Shown: positions 16,611 through 27,408 of the stretch, piece after piece | How positions within the stretch are numbered: position 1 is the first letter of the stretch | Layout: each line of letters begins with the position of its first letter | Source of the DNA: Alphaproteobacteria bacterium SO-S41 | GTDB taxonomy: Bacteria; Pseudomonadota; Alphaproteobacteria; Micropepsales; Micropepsaceae | Length of the DNA: 64,000 nucleotides | Reading direction: 5' to 3' | Assembly (NCBI GenBank): GCA_019670725.1 | Contig: AP024629.1 | Span: 1,240,001-1,304,000, forward strand | Position numbers and translations under genes: made by a program | Notes under the pieces: model-generated | Databases searched by the model: none | Told to the model about the DNA's origin: nothing | What the model saw: the letters and a program-made list of their open reading frames with translations, nothing else

Positions 16611-18017
16611 ATGAGCAGGACGGTTGTCGAGATCGCCGAGGGCGTACGCAGCGGGCGGTTGAGCGCGCGGACCGTGCTGGCGGAGGCGTTCGAGCGGCTG
16701 GAGGCGCGCAACCCCGCGCTCAATGCCTTCGTCATGCTGGATCGCGAAGGCGCGGAGCGTTCCGCTGCCGAGGTCGATGCGAAGGTGGCGCGGGGCGAGG
16801 ATCCCGGACTGCTCGCCGGCGTGCCGTTCGGCGTCAAGGACATGGACGATGCGATCGGGATGCGCACGACCAAGGGGTCGTGGTTCCTAAAGGACGATGC
16901 GCCCAAGACCGCCGACTTTCCCCATATCGCGCGGCTGCGCGCCGCAGGGGCGGTGCCGATCGGCAAGACGGCGGTCTGCGAGTTCGGGCTGTACGGGACG
17001 ACCGACTCGCTGCTTTGGGGCACGACGCGCAATCCCTGGGACGTCTCGAAGACGCCGGGCGGCAGCAGCGGCGGGTCGTCGGCGGCGGTCGCGGCAGGGA
17101 TCGTGCCGTTCGCGACGGGCAGCGATGCCGGCGGCTCGATCCGCGGGCCGGCGGCCTATTGCGGGCTGGTGGGCTTGAAGCCCAGCCATGGCCGGATCGC
17201 CAAGCATAACGGCTTCTCGAATTTCTCGGTGGTCGGCGATCTCGCGGCGACCGTCGGCGACGCCGCGCGGCTGCTCGATGTCGCGGCCGGGCCGGACGAT
17301 CGGGACAGGCAGTCGCTGCCGCCGGTTTCCTATTCCTATGAAGGCATCATCGAGACGCTGGATGTGCGTGGCCTCAAGGCCGTGTGGTCGCCGGATATGG
17401 GCTATGCCGCGGTCGATCCGGAGGCGGCGGCGCTCGCGCGCGGGGCGGCGGAACGGCTGATCGCGGCGGCGGGGTTGGTGGAACGGCCGGGCGGGGTTGT
17501 GTTCTCCAACATTCTGCGGCCCTGGGCGGTCATCATGCTGAGCCCGCTGCGCGAGGATTTCACGCGCCAGGGCATTCTCCCCGACGGCTATGACAAGCTC
17601 GCGCCCTCGACCAAGTTCATGCTGAACCGGTCCGCCGAGCGCGAGGGCGTGCCGACGCTGGCCGAATCCTGGGCGGCGCTGCATCGGCTGGAGAAGGAGG
17701 CGGCGGCCTTCTTCCAGGACAACGACGTGCTGCTGAGCCTGACGACGGCGTGTCCGGCCTATGGCGCGGACGAGTTGGCGCCGACCGTGATCGGCGGGCG
17801 CGACGCGACGGCGACCAGCGTCCAGCCCTTCTGCTATCTCGCCAATAGCTGCTGGAACCCGTCGATCTCGGTGCCCGCGGGGGTGACGGCGGCGGGCCTG
17901 CCGGTCGGGTTGCTGATCACCGTGCGCCGCCACCGCGACGACATCGCGCTGCGTCTCGCGCGGGTGCTGGAGCGCGAGAGCGGATTTCCGGCGCTGCCGT
18001 TCAGCGGGCGGCCATGA
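16611..18017 (+). CDS. Amidase-signature family hydrolase
   Basis: A 468-residue amidase of the GatA-like family. The Ser-Ser-Lys triad is visible: the lysine in [10 protein letters not shown] near residue 76, the first serine in the Gly/Ser-rich GGSSGGSS near 151-158, and the nucleophile in [12 protein letters not shown] near 172-183. Substrate unknown; as a stand-alone gene it is more likely a catabolic amidase than the GatA subunit. The ATG at 16611 follows GGGGGCAGG; a longer in-frame start at 16485 runs through the REP-like repeat and is rejected. Confidence 0.85.
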   Translation: MSRTVVEIAEGVRSGRLSARTVLAEAFERLEARNPALNAFVMLDREGAERSAAEVDAKVARGEDPGLLAGVPFGVKDMDDAIGMRTTKGSWFLKDDAPKTADFPHIARLRAAGAVPIGKTAVCEFGLYGTTDSLLWGTTRNPWDVSKTPGGSSGGSSAAVAAGIVPFATGSDAGGSIRGPAAYCGLVGLKPSHGRIAKHNGFSNFSVVGDLAATVGDAARLLDVAAGPDDRDRQSLPPVSYSYEGIIETLDVRGLKAVWSPDMGYAAVDPEAAALARGAAERLIAAAGLVERPGGVVFSNILRPWAVIMLSPLREDFTRQGILPDGYDKLAPSTKFMLNRSAEREGVPTLAESWAALHRLEKEAAAFFQDNDVLLSLTTACPAYGADELAPTVIGGRDATATSVQPFCYLANSCWNPSISVPAGVTAAGLPVGLLITVRRHRDDIALRLARVLERESGFPALPFSGRP

Positions 18018-18065
18018 CGAGAATGAGGAACGGGAGAGACCGGTCCTCGGAGATATAACTCGCAG

Positions 18066-19424
18066 CTAGACCTTCGGCACGCCGGAATCGGCGTTGTCTT
18101 CCGGTTCAATGTCGACCGTGCTGAGGCGCGGCGTGAAGTAGACATAGACGGCCATCACGATCATCAGCACGGCGCCCAGGATGAAGGGTGCGTGCGGATC
18201 GACATTGTCGTAGAGCGCATTGCCGATCAGCGGCGCGAAGATAAAGCCCGACGCGCCCGCGCCGCCCGTCAGCCCCGCCGCCGCGCCCTGCTGCTCGCGC
18301 CCGACGGCGAGCGAGGCGGCCGCCGCATAGCCGGGGCGGATGAGGCCAAAGCCGAGGCCCGACAGCATCAGCGCGAAAACGATGAGCCCGTAGGTCGTGC
18401 CGAGGATGAAGAGCAGATACGAGATGAAGCCGAGGCCGATACCGATCCAGATGAGCTGGCCGGCCGACAGCTTGAAGCGCTGCACCACCACGAGCTGCGC
18501 GAACAGCGCCGCCATGGACGAGACCATCAGCCCGACGCCTGACATCTGGATCGCCGCGGCACTGTCGAGGCTCAGCACATCCATAAAGAAGAAGGCGATG
18601 ACCTGGATCGGGAACGAGCCGGCCGTGCCCATCATCACGCCGAAGATGATGAAGGGCAGGATGCGAGGATCGCGCCACGAGAGCGGCGCGGCGCGATCCT
18701 GCGCCTTCATGACCGGCGCAGTGCGCTCCGGCAGGAAGCGCCAGATCGAGAAGGCCGAGATCGCGCCTAGCGCCGCGACGAAATAGAACGGCGCGACGGT
18801 GCCCAGCACCGCAAGCGCCGCGATCACGCCCGGACCCGCCGTGGTGCCGAGGCCGAAGGCGGCGTTGAGGCTGGCGACCGCGTTGGTGCGCTCCGAGGGA
18901 CTGGTGCGGTCGGCGATATAGCCCTGCGCAGCGGGGAAACCGGCTGAGCCGAAAATGCCGTAGATCGCGCGTGAGCCGATCATCAGCGGATAGACGATGC
19001 CGACCGACAGCCAGCCCGCGAGGCCGAGCTCGATCGAGGTCGCGAACAGGAAGGTCGAGATCGCGAACGCCGCGAGACCCAGCACCACCATGGGGCGCCG
19101 GCCGTAGCGGTCGCTGCGCGCGCCCCAATAGGCCGACGAGAACACCCAGATCGTCGCCGAGACCGCGAAGATCGCCCCGGTCTGGAACGCGCTCAGCCCC
19201 AGCTCGCGCGAGATCGGCGGCAGGATGGCGAACATGCCGGCCTGGCCGATGCCGAGACAGGTGAGGCTGAGGAAGAGGATCTGAAACGCGCGGCGGCGCT
19301 GCTTCGGCGTCGAGGGCCCCTCGCCCGGCTCGCCCGTGCCGATCGGCGTGAAGATCCGGCGCAGCAGCGGCCGCGGCTGGGCGGCGGGGGCTGGCGGCGG
19401 ATCGATGACGGGCTGATCGGTCAT
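18066..19424 (-). CDS. Major facilitator superfamily transporter
   Basis: A 452-residue transporter with about twelve membrane helices. Residues 1-50 are a Pro-rich cytoplasmic tail. The loop between helices 2 and 3 carries the MFS motif A (GARSDRYGRRPM). The layout suits a drug/proton antiporter of the DHA1 type, but the substrate cannot be read. ATG 19424 is chosen because upstream in-frame codons lack a ribosome site and are Arg/Ala-rich. It lies downstream of pbpC with a 155-base gap, so it probably has its own promoter. Confidence 0.82.
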   Translation of the reverse strand: MTDQPVIDPPPAPAAQPRPLLRRIFTPIGTGEPGEGPSTPKQRRRAFQILFLSLTCLGIGQAGMFAILPPISRELGLSAFQTGAIFAVSATIWVFSSAYWGARSDRYGRRPMVVLGLAAFAISTFLFATSIELGLAGWLSVGIVYPLMIGSRAIYGIFGSAGFPAAQGYIADRTSPSERTNAVASLNAAFGLGTTAGPGVIAALAVLGTVAPFYFVAALGAISAFSIWRFLPERTAPVMKAQDRAAPLSWRDPRILPFIIFGVMMGTAGSFPIQVIAFFFMDVLSLDSAAAIQMSGVGLMVSSMAALFAQLVVVQRFKLSAGQLIWIGIGLGFISYLLFILGTTYGLIVFALMLSGLGFGLIRPGYAAAASLAVGREQQGAAAGLTGGAGASGFIFAPLIGNALYDNVDPHAPFILGAVLMIVMAVYVYFTPRLSTVDIEPEDNADSGVPKV

Positions 19425-19579
19425 GGCGGCGGTGCGCGCTCTTGGTCTTGGCGCATTGTCGCGCTGCACCGGTCGTATCAGCGCCGTCCGCGCCGCGTAA
19501 AGCGCGGGCGGGCGGGCCGCGATCACATTGAACGACTAGGGTGTCGTATGCGCCACGCCATCGCGCGGCGGACGTTACG

Positions 19580-21730
19580 TCACATCGAACGCTTGAGCCG
19601 GATCTTCGAGGTCGCCGAACGGCCCTCGGCATCGATCACGGTGACGCGGCTGAAGCCTTCCTCGTGCGGCTGCCATTCCGTCTGCGCGTAGTCGCCGGCA
19701 TCGGGCAGTGGCTTGCCGTCGACCACCCAGCGCAGCGGCTTCGCCCCGCCATCGGCGCGCAGGATGAGCGCCGGGTCCTTGTCGTCCAGCTCAACGGTCG
19801 CGCCGTCCGGCGGAAAGGCGATGACCGGCGGCGGCACCGAGCGCGCGAGGCCCGCGACCATGCGGGTCGGCGAGAAGCGCTGCAGCGACGGCGGCAACTG
19901 TTCGGTGTTCGCAACAATCAGCGCATCGCGCGGCGCGGTCTTGCCGAGACTGCGCTCCGTCGGCAGCAGTTCGAACACGCGCATCATGATCGGTGCCGCC
20001 GCCTCGCGGCCGAGCTCGCCGGGACGCGTCGAACCGTCCGCGCGGCCGGTCCACACCCCGACCGTGAAGCGCGGCGAGAAGCCGACCGTCCACGCGTCGC
20101 GGAAGCCGAAGGACGTCCCGGTCTTGAACGCGACCTCGCGGCCGCGATCTATGCCGCGGCCCATCGCCCAGCCTGACGGCAGCGGCGAGCCCTTCAGCAC
20201 GTCAAACAAATACCAGGCCGCGACCGGCCCCATCAGCCGATGCGCCTCGCCCGGCGCCTGGTCGGCATAGCGGCGCAGCGGCCGCACGATCCCGTCATTG
20301 GCGATACCGGAATAGAGCATCGTCAGGTCTTCCAGCGTGATGCCGACGCCGCCCAGCGCCATCGGCAGCGACGGCCCCGCGAACTTGCTCGACCACGACA
20401 GCCGCGCGCCGCCCTGCGTCATGACAGCGGCGAGTCGCACCGGCCCGATCCGGTCGAGCACCGCGACGGCTGGCACGTTCAGCGACATGTGCAGCGCATC
20501 GCGCACGGTGACGGTGCCCTGGAAGCCGCGATCGAAATTGCGTGGTGCATAGCTGCCGAAGCTCACCGGCTTGTCGTCGATCAGTGTCTCGGGATGCAGC
20601 AGCAGATCGTCGAACGCGATGCCGTAGATGAAGGGCTTCAGCGCGGATCCCGGCGAGCGCATCCGGCGCGCAAGATCGATCTGCCCTGTCTCGCCCCAGA
20701 AATCCGTCGAGCCCGCGTAAGCGATGACCTTGGACGTCGCGTTCTCGATGACCACGACCGCGATGTCGCCGCCGTCGCCGAGCGAGCCGCGCTGCGCGGT
20801 GAGTAGCCCCTCGACCGCGGTCTGGATGCGCGCGTCGATCGTCGTCTTGATCTCGCCGACCTCCCCGCGCTCCTGCCGCGCCTCCTGTGCCAGATGCGGT
20901 GCCATAAAGGGCATGGCGATGCGCTCGGACGGCACCGGATCGCCCATCGCCTCTTCGGCATCCTGCAGGGGGATGTCGCCCTTCTCGGTGAGGATGCGCA
21001 GCACCTTGTCGCGCGCCCGCTTGGCGCGTTCCGGCGAACGATCCGGGCGATTGCGTTCCGGCGATTGGGGAATCGCGACCAGCAGCGCCGCCTCGGCCAG
21101 CGTCAGGTGCCGCGGCTCCTTGCCGAGATAGGCGAGGCTTGCGGCACGCACGCCTTCGATATTGCCGCCCATCGGCGCAAGCGTCAGATAGGCGTCGAGG
21201 ATCTCGTCCTTGCCCAGCCGCGTCTCGATCTGCACCGCGCGCACGATCTGCACGAGCTTGCCGCCGAGATCGTGCGGGATCGGCTCCAGCAGGCGCGCGA
21301 CCTGCATGGTCAGCGTCGAGGCGCCAGAGACGACGCCCATATTCGAGATCATCTGCCAGCCGGCGCGGCCCATCGCGGCGAGATCGACGCCGCCGTGATC
21401 CTGGAAACGGCGGTCCTCATAGGCGAGCAGCAACCGGACATAGCGCGGATCGACGTCCTTCAGCGTCACCGGCAGGCGCCACTTGTCGTCCGGCGTCAGG
21501 AAGCCGCGCAGCATCGTGCCGTCGGCGGCGAGCACGACGGTGGAGCGCTGATGCGCCCGCCCGAAGTCTGGCGGGAAAATGAAATTGGCGGCGACGGCGG
21601 TGACGGCGAGCGCGCCCAGCGCGATGCCGAACCGCTTGAGCCGACGAAAACGGGGACGCTTGGGAGCGTCCCCGCCTGTTTCCGTTGAAGGATCGGATAG
21701 GGCGGGCTGCACGGGCGGTTCAATCGACAT
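19580..21730 (-). CDS. pbpC: Penicillin-binding protein 1C
   Basis: A 716-residue bifunctional murein synthase. There is a membrane anchor at about 35-52, a GT51 glycosyltransferase domain with catalytic Glu105 in YEDRRF, a transpeptidase domain with Ser362 in SALK and KTGTS near 525-529, and a PBP1C-type C-terminal domain (about 625-716). The start at 21730 gives the normal basic-then-membrane N-terminus; the longer frame crosses into the upstream gene. It follows the alpha-2-macroglobulin gene after 28 bases, the conserved yfhM-pbpC pairing known from enterobacteria. Confidence 0.93.
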   Translation of the reverse strand: MSIEPPVQPALSDPSTETGGDAPKRPRFRRLKRFGIALGALAVTAVAANFIFPPDFGRAHQRSTVVLAADGTMLRGFLTPDDKWRLPVTLKDVDPRYVRLLLAYEDRRFQDHGGVDLAAMGRAGWQMISNMGVVSGASTLTMQVARLLEPIPHDLGGKLVQIVRAVQIETRLGKDEILDAYLTLAPMGGNIEGVRAASLAYLGKEPRHLTLAEAALLVAIPQSPERNRPDRSPERAKRARDKVLRILTEKGDIPLQDAEEAMGDPVPSERIAMPFMAPHLAQEARQERGEVGEIKTTIDARIQTAVEGLLTAQRGSLGDGGDIAVVVIENATSKVIAYAGSTDFWGETGQIDLARRMRSPGSALKPFIYGIAFDDLLLHPETLIDDKPVSFGSYAPRNFDRGFQGTVTVRDALHMSLNVPAVAVLDRIGPVRLAAVMTQGGARLSWSSKFAGPSLPMALGGVGITLEDLTMLYSGIANDGIVRPLRRYADQAPGEAHRLMGPVAAWYLFDVLKGSPLPSGWAMGRGIDRGREVAFKTGTSFGFRDAWTVGFSPRFTVGVWTGRADGSTRPGELGREAAAPIMMRVFELLPTERSLGKTAPRDALIVANTEQLPPSLQRFSPTRMVAGLARSVPPPVIAFPPDGATVELDDKDPALILRADGGAKPLRWVVDGKPLPDAGDYAQTEWQPHEEGFSRVTVIDAEGRSATSKIRLKRSM

Positions 21731-21758
21731 GTCCGAACCGTACAACCCGATTATGGCC

Positions 21759-24700
21759 CTACTGCGCCGCGATGGTGACCGAACCCATCGCGGAGCGGCC
21801 GGTGATCGACGGCGCGTACATGTCTTCCACCACGGCCGCCGGCTGGGCGAACGTGCCGGGGATCGTCGCGCGGACGATATAGGCGAAGCGATAGCTCGGC
21901 AGCGGCCGCGTCGCTTCCTCGTCCGCCGACAGGCGATACTCGGACCCGACCGTGAAGGCGGCGACATAGCGGTCGTCGCGGCCTTCCTGGACGCTGGCGT
22001 AGGAGAGCTTGTCCAGCCACGAATAGACCGTCTTGCCCTCTTCGCCGACCGCAACGGGACCCTCGATCTCGAACCCGGCGGGGATGAGGTCGGTGATCGC
22101 CATCTGGCGGAACGAGTGATCCTTCAGGCCGCCTTCGATGACGACGACGATCTGGTCGTTCTGCTTCAGCGTCGCGAGGTTCGCCGGGCTGCCGTCGAGA
22201 TTGTGGTACGACTTGTTGATCGTCACCCCCTCGGCGAAGGCCGGCATCGGCTGGGCGGGAACGCCGGTCGACGAGACGGTGCGCCACACCGACTTGTCGG
22301 AGGTGTTCTTCACCGTGACGCCGCCCGCGATCTCGTTCAGCGCCGGGGTAAGGAGAACCTGGCCCGACGTTTCATTCGCCGCCGTGCCGTTCGCCTCGAC
22401 CTTCACCGGCGCCGCATTGGCGACGAGACGCCACTGCGCGAGCAGCATCCAGCCCTTTTCCTGCGTCGTCGTGTAGTTGAGGCCGACATTGAACGTGTTG
22501 ACCTTGTCGAGCAGGGCCGGCAGCAGCGCCGTCTCGCCCGAGTCAGCCGCCACAGCGGTGACACCGGCGACATCGCGCAGCGGCGAGCCGTAATAGTAGT
22601 AGGGCAGCTCGTTGAGGTTCGCCCCGAGCGCCAGATCGCGCGCCCGGCCGAAGGCGAGCGTCGCCCGGCTGCGGTCGCCGGCCTGGACCAGCGCGCCGCC
22701 GAGGAAGCCCTGGGCGATCATCGACTGCGCGTTCGCGCCGCCATTGTCGGCGAAGTAACGCAGATCGCCCGGCTGGCCCTGACCGCCCTTCGCCAGCACG
22801 TAGAACGCATAGGCGCGCGCGCTGTCGTCGTTGCTGTCGGTGGTCGCGACCTGACGCGCATAGCGGAGAGCGCGCTTCAAGCCTTCTTCCGGAACGACAT
22901 AGCCCTTGGTTTTGGCCTGCATCAGGAAGTCGATGGCATAGACCTGGAGGAAGCGGTCCGCGTCGTCGTCATAAGACGACGACCACATGCCGAAGCCGCC
23001 GTCGGGACGCTGCATGTCGAGGACGCGATCGACCCCCTCCTGCACCCGCAGCGGGATCGCCTTCTCGGTCTCGAGGCCCGCGAACTTCGCGAGATCATTC
23101 AGATAGACCAGCGGCAGCGCGCGGCTGGTCGTCTGCTCGAGGCAGCCATAGGGGTAGCGGTCTAGCCATTTCAGCATGCCCGCGACATTCTCGAAGCCGC
23201 GCGCGCCCGACAGCGTGACCGTGACGTTGCCCGAGCCCGGCGTGAAGGGCTCCAGCACCGTCGCCGGCAGTGCATAGGTCTCGCCCGGCTTCAGCTCGGC
23301 GACCTCGTCGATCGAGGTCGGGAGCTGCGGCGCGCGGATTTCGATCGGCCACACGCGGTCGACCGAGAACCCGCCGGGGCCCGTGATCTTCAGCGTGATG
23401 GTCGCGATGCCCGCCGTCGTCGCGCTGAGCTTGACGGGGATGAGCTGGCGCTCGCCCACCGCCAGGGTGCGCTCGATCGAGGCCGAGGCCGGATCGATGG
23501 CGACGGGATCGACGGCGGAGATCGCGGCGGTATACGCGCCGGCCGCGCCGTCGACATTGTGCAGGTTGAAGCCGACCTCGGCGGTGTCTCCCGGCGCCAG
23601 GAAGCGCGGCAGCACCAGCTCGGCGACGACGGGGTCGCGCACCGTGATGGGCTTTTCGGCAAAGCCGACCGAGCTCGGACTCCAGGCGACTGCCATGATG
23701 CGCAGCTCGCCGTTGAAGTCCGGCACGTCGAGCGTGACGCTCGCCTTGCCGTCGACCAGCTTCACCGGGCCCGAATAGAGCGCCACGACCTTCTGCGGCA
23801 CGACCGCGAGGCCGCGGCCGCCGAAGCCGTCACCGCCGGTGCGCAGCTCACCCACCTGGTAGCGCGTGGTCTCGATCAGGCGGCCGTAATCGTCGCGCAC
23901 GTCGACGCCGAGGCGGCGCTTGCCGAAGAAATACTTGACCGGATCGGGCGTCGTGAAGTCGGTGAGCTGCAGCACGCCCTCGTCGATCGCCGAGACCGTG
24001 ACATAGGCCTCGTCGCCGGCATTGGCGATCGAGATCGGCACGACCAGTGGCGCGCGCGGCGCCATCTTCTCGACCGTCCCGATGGTCACCGCGAGCGTGC
24101 GGTCGCTGGCGTCGATCGGCAGGTGGACGAGGCCGATGGCGCGGGCCGAACCCTTGGTCGCCGCATCGAGCGGACGATAGAGCGTGACCATCGCATAGAC
24201 GCCCGAACCCCATTCCTTCTTGATGTCAAAGGCTACGGTGGTGCCGGAGGCGCTGATGTCGATCTGGCGGGTCTCGTAGACGCTGTCGCCGGCGATCACG
24301 AGCAGGCCCTTGCCGTCGACGGCCGAGCGCACCGAGACCGTCGCGGTTTCGCCCGCCTTGTAGGCCGGCTTGTCGCTGGAGACGGTCAAGCGGTCCGGAC
24401 GATCCGAGGCGCTGGCGCCCCAGCCGGCCCAGAAGCGCACCGACGAGCGGACGCCGGTGACGGGATCGGCGACGGTCAGGCGATAGCTGCCCCATTCGAC
24501 GCGCGCCGAGAGCTTGGCGGGCGCGGCGGGATCGATATCGACATTTCCGCCCGAGAGGATGCGATCGCGCACGACGCGGTCGTAGCGCCACTCGCCGTCC
24601 ACCTGGTACCAGCGGTAATCGACGATCTCGCGTACGAACTCATAGGTCGCGCCCTTCAGCGCGACGGGCTCGCCCTTGTCGTCGACGACCACGACTTCGA

Positions 24701-26708
24701 AATTCGCGTCGGAATTTTCCGCGACCGTGTCGTAGTCGAAGCCGTTGCGGATGCCGACATGCGGCTTGTTGGCGTTGATCGGCAGGATGATCTGCTCGCC
24801 GGTGGTCCGGCCGCCGGGCTCGTAGACCTTCACGTCGGCCGTCGCGGCCAGCGGGATCGTGGTCTTGGAGAGATCGATGCCCGAGAGCGAACCGGTCGCC
24901 TTGGTCTTGCCCTCGGCGTCCGTCGTGCCGACCTCCAGCGCGATCTGCTGGGTGTCCCAGCTCTCGTCGACCAGGCCGAACGCGTAGTCCTTGAACTTGG
25001 CGTAGGGCTGGACCGCGCGGTTGATGGTCAGCGTGCCTTCGCCGCCCAGGCCCGCCGACGGCGCGCCGTAGAGGAAGCGGCTTTCGACGTCGATGTCGAT
25101 GGGCTGCGCGGGATCGATCGCGGGCGTCGGCGCGGTCAGCGTGACCTTCAGCTTCTGCGGCACGAAGTCCTGCACGTCGAACGAGACCGAGCCGACCGAG
25201 CCCGCATTCGGGTCGGTGTAGACGGCGGCGGTCCAGCGCCCGCGCGGCGCGGAGGCCGAGAGGGTGAAGGGCTGGTAGACGGCGCCGGCCTTCAGCTCGC
25301 TGGTCGTGTAGCGGCGGAATTCCTGGCCGTCCGGCTTGTAGACGATGACGGTGACCGGCGCGTTGCTCAGCGCCGTCGCCTCGCGGTCGCGCAGCATGGC
25401 GTTGAACTGTACGGTCTCACCGGGGCGATAGATGCCGCGATCGAGATAGGCGAAGCCGTCGATCTCGCCCGAGGCCGGGCGGCCGTCGACGCCGCGATCC
25501 GAAAGATCGAACGACGAACGGCGCAGGTCGATATAGGCGAAGTCCTTCTTGGTGTCGTCATAGGCCATGACGACGGCCGGCGTATTGCCGCCCTCGCCGC
25601 GCAGCAGGCCGCCTTCGAAGACGGCCTTGCCGTCGCCGTCGGTCGTCGCTTCGCCGAGGATTTCGTTGTTCGTCGCGACGAGCTGCAGGCGGATGCCCGA
25701 GGCGGGGCCGGCCGAGCCGAACGAGCGCGCGAATACGGTCAGCCCGTCATGCGCCTTGTAGGTCGTCAGCGCGATATCGGTGTTGATGATCCACTGGCCG
25801 GCTTCCGGGTCCCAGTCGTCGGTCTTGCCTTCACGCGCCTTGTCCTTGGCGAGGATCAGGTAGACGCCGGGCTTCATGTCCTTGATGGCGTCGCCGACCG
25901 CGAAGGTCGTGGTGACCGCCTGGTTCTTCAGGTTGGCGATCGTCATCTCACCGGTCCAGACGGTCGCGCCCTGGCTGTCGGCATAGGTCTGCGCGTCGTA
26001 TTCGTAGATCTCGCGCTGGTCGAGCACGTAGTCCTGGAGCTGCGAGAGCAGCCGGTCGCCGACGCGCACGACACGTAGCTGGACGGCATCGACGTTCACG
26101 GTGGTGATCGGCACGCCGTCGGCGCTGTCGCGGGGCAGGATGAAGCCCGAACCGAACGCGACCTTGGCGGGCTGGTCGCGCAGCTCGACGCGGATCGTCT
26201 CGTCCTCGGCCAGCTTCTCGCCCGTTGCGGCGGTGAGGCCCGCGCGCATGGTCAGCGTGTACGTGTCGTTATAGGAGAGGCCTGCGATGCAGAGCCGGTC
26301 GGCGGTGGCGCGCACCGCGAACTGCACGGTCGGCTCGAAGCTCAGATAGTCCTCATAGCGCACCGAGCCGTCGGTCTTGAACTCGCGCGTGAAGACAAGG
26401 CAGGCCTCGGGGGTTGCGCCGCTGGTGTCGATCTCCAGCCGGCGGAAGGCGAAATCGACGTCCTTGGGGGCGACATAGGGTTCGCGGGCCTTGGCGGGCT
26501 GCACCACTTCGCCGGGGGCGGAGGCGGCGGTGACGGTCCCGCCGGTCGGGCCGGTTTCCGGGGCCTTGGCGACGGACGAACCCGCCGGCTTGGCGCCGAT
26601 GAAGGTCGCAACCTCCTTGGGGAGATAGGGCGCGAGCTGGTCGCGGAAGGCGTAGACGCCGCCCGCCAGCAGGGCGAGCACGACGATAAAGGTCAGAAAA
26701 CGCTTCAT
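21759..26708 (-). CDS. Bacterial alpha-2-macroglobulin (periplasmic protease trap)
   Basis: A 1649-residue protein with an N-terminal signal-anchor (hydrophobic at about 5-22), repeated MG-type beta domains, and a thioester region. The reactive motif GCLEQT lies at about residue 1187, within YPYGCLEQTTSR, so covalent trapping of proteases should be possible. In this family the protein forms a tether-and-trap guard in the periplasm and pairs with PBP1C for wall repair. No lipobox Cys is seen, unlike enterobacterial YfhM, so it may be anchored by the N-terminal helix instead. The length is normal for the family. Confidence 0.92.
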   Translation of the reverse strand: MKRFLTFIVVLALLAGGVYAFRDQLAPYLPKEVATFIGAKPAGSSVAKAPETGPTGGTVTAASAPGEVVQPAKAREPYVAPKDVDFAFRRLEIDTSGATPEACLVFTREFKTDGSVRYEDYLSFEPTVQFAVRATADRLCIAGLSYNDTYTLTMRAGLTAATGEKLAEDETIRVELRDQPAKVAFGSGFILPRDSADGVPITTVNVDAVQLRVVRVGDRLLSQLQDYVLDQREIYEYDAQTYADSQGATVWTGEMTIANLKNQAVTTTFAVGDAIKDMKPGVYLILAKDKAREGKTDDWDPEAGQWIINTDIALTTYKAHDGLTVFARSFGSAGPASGIRLQLVATNNEILGEATTDGDGKAVFEGGLLRGEGGNTPAVVMAYDDTKKDFAYIDLRRSSFDLSDRGVDGRPASGEIDGFAYLDRGIYRPGETVQFNAMLRDREATALSNAPVTVIVYKPDGQEFRRYTTSELKAGAVYQPFTLSASAPRGRWTAAVYTDPNAGSVGSVSFDVQDFVPQKLKVTLTAPTPAIDPAQPIDIDVESRFLYGAPSAGLGGEGTLTINRAVQPYAKFKDYAFGLVDESWDTQQIALEVGTTDAEGKTKATGSLSGIDLSKTTIPLAATADVKVYEPGGRTTGEQIILPINANKPHVGIRNGFDYDTVAENSDANFEVVVVDDKGEPVALKGATYEFVREIVDYRWYQVDGEWRYDRVVRDRILSGGNVDIDPAAPAKLSARVEWGSYRLTVADPVTGVRSSVRFWAGWGASASDRPDRLTVSSDKPAYKAGETATVSVRSAVDGKGLLVIAGDSVYETRQIDISASGTTVAFDIKKEWGSGVYAMVTLYRPLDAATKGSARAIGLVHLPIDASDRTLAVTIGTVEKMAPRAPLVVPISIANAGDEAYVTVSAIDEGVLQLTDFTTPDPVKYFFGKRRLGVDVRDDYGRLIETTRYQVGELRTGGDGFGGRGLAVVPQKVVALYSGPVKLVDGKASVTLDVPDFNGELRIMAVAWSPSSVGFAEKPITVRDPVVAELVLPRFLAPGDTAEVGFNLHNVDGAAGAYTAAISAVDPVAIDPASASIERTLAVGERQLIPVKLSATTAGIATITLKITGPGGFSVDRVWPIEIRAPQLPTSIDEVAELKPGETYALPATVLEPFTPGSGNVTVTLSGARGFENVAGMLKWLDRYPYGCLEQTTSRALPLVYLNDLAKFAGLETEKAIPLRVQEGVDRVLDMQRPDGGFGMWSSSYDDDADRFLQVYAIDFLMQAKTKGYVVPEEGLKRALRYARQVATTDSNDDSARAYAFYVLAKGGQGQPGDLRYFADNGGANAQSMIAQGFLGGALVQAGDRSRATLAFGRARDLALGANLNELPYYYYGSPLRDVAGVTAVAADSGETALLPALLDKVNTFNVGLNYTTTQEKGWMLLAQWRLVANAAPVKVEANGTAANETSGQVLLTPALNEIAGGVTVKNTSDKSVWRTVSSTGVPAQPMPAFAEGVTINKSYHNLDGSPANLATLKQNDQIVVVIEGGLKDHSFRQMAITDLIPAGFEIEGPVAVGEEGKTVYSWLDKLSYASVQEGRDDRYVAAFTVGSEYRLSADEEATRPLPSYRFAYIVRATIPGTFAQPAAVVEDMYAPSITGRSAMGSVTIAAQ

Positions 26709-26959
26709 TGGTATCCCCCGAAAACGCAGTCGCGTCCGCCCGCCGACTCAGGGGGCGCGAAATCTAGTTGGGCGGACACTAGAACCCTCTTGGCCTGCTT
26801 GTCGCGAGGCGCGTGGCCGCAGGGCCGGGCGCGACACGAAAAAGCCCCGATGGCCGTTCCAGGAATCTCTTGTCCCTTAGCCTGTCAGGTCAGGCCCCAA
26901 TCATGTCCGGATTGCGGCAAAGAGGCGGCAACCCCGCGGCGGACGCGAATGTCGCAGGG

Positions 26960-27244
26960 TTATCCCGGCGAGTCCGTGAACGAGCCGCGGCGGATGAGGT
27001 TGATGGAGGCCAGCAGGATCACCGCGCCCAGCAGCGAGATCCCGGCGGCAGGCCCCGAAAAGGGCGATCCCATTGTGATCGGCGCGATGCCGAACAAAGG
27101 CGTCAGCAGCCAGCCAGCCAAGCATGCCCCGACAATGCCGACCACGATGTTGAGAAAGATTCCCTGACTGCGGTCCGTTTTCATGATGAGGCTCGCCAGC
27201 CAGCCGATAAAGCCGCCGACGACGAGAAAAACGATCAGGTTCAT
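26960..27244 (-). CDS. GlsB/YeaQ/YmgE-family small membrane protein
   Basis: A 94-residue protein with three membrane helices (about 2-20, 28-48, 65-85) and the family pattern GGFIGWLASLIMKT followed by NIVVGIVGACLAGWL. Members are called transglycosylase-associated proteins and are often induced by stress, but their biochemical role is not settled. It is a single gene, divergent from the CoA-transferase gene. Confidence 0.88.
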   Translation of the reverse strand: MNLIVFLVVGGFIGWLASLIMKTDRSQGIFLNIVVGIVGACLAGWLLTPLFGIAPITMGSPFSGPAAGISLLGAVILLASINLIRRGSFTDSPG

Positions 27245-27408
27245 GGAGGGCGCCTCGCCTCGCGGCGTCTGGAACGGAGGCCGCGTCTGATTTCAACTCG
27301 CCGTCACCCCCATGGTTCCGGCCGGAGTTCCAAAAGCGCTTTCCCGGATTGGACCAAGTGACGCATCGGCCTAATCTCGCGGCGATGGAGACGCAGCAGA
27401 CAGGGGCG

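Noticed and set aside
14612-17032. 806-codon minus-strand frame opposite the synthetase and amidase genes
   Set aside because: It spans two real genes and their gap with His/Arg-rich low-complexity translation; antisense shadow.
23559-26078. Long plus-strand frame (839 codons) opposite the alpha-2-macroglobulin gene
   Set aside because: It is a GC-driven antisense shadow: Arg/Ala/Gly/Asp-rich, no motifs, no ribosome site, and it covers a clear gene on the other strand.
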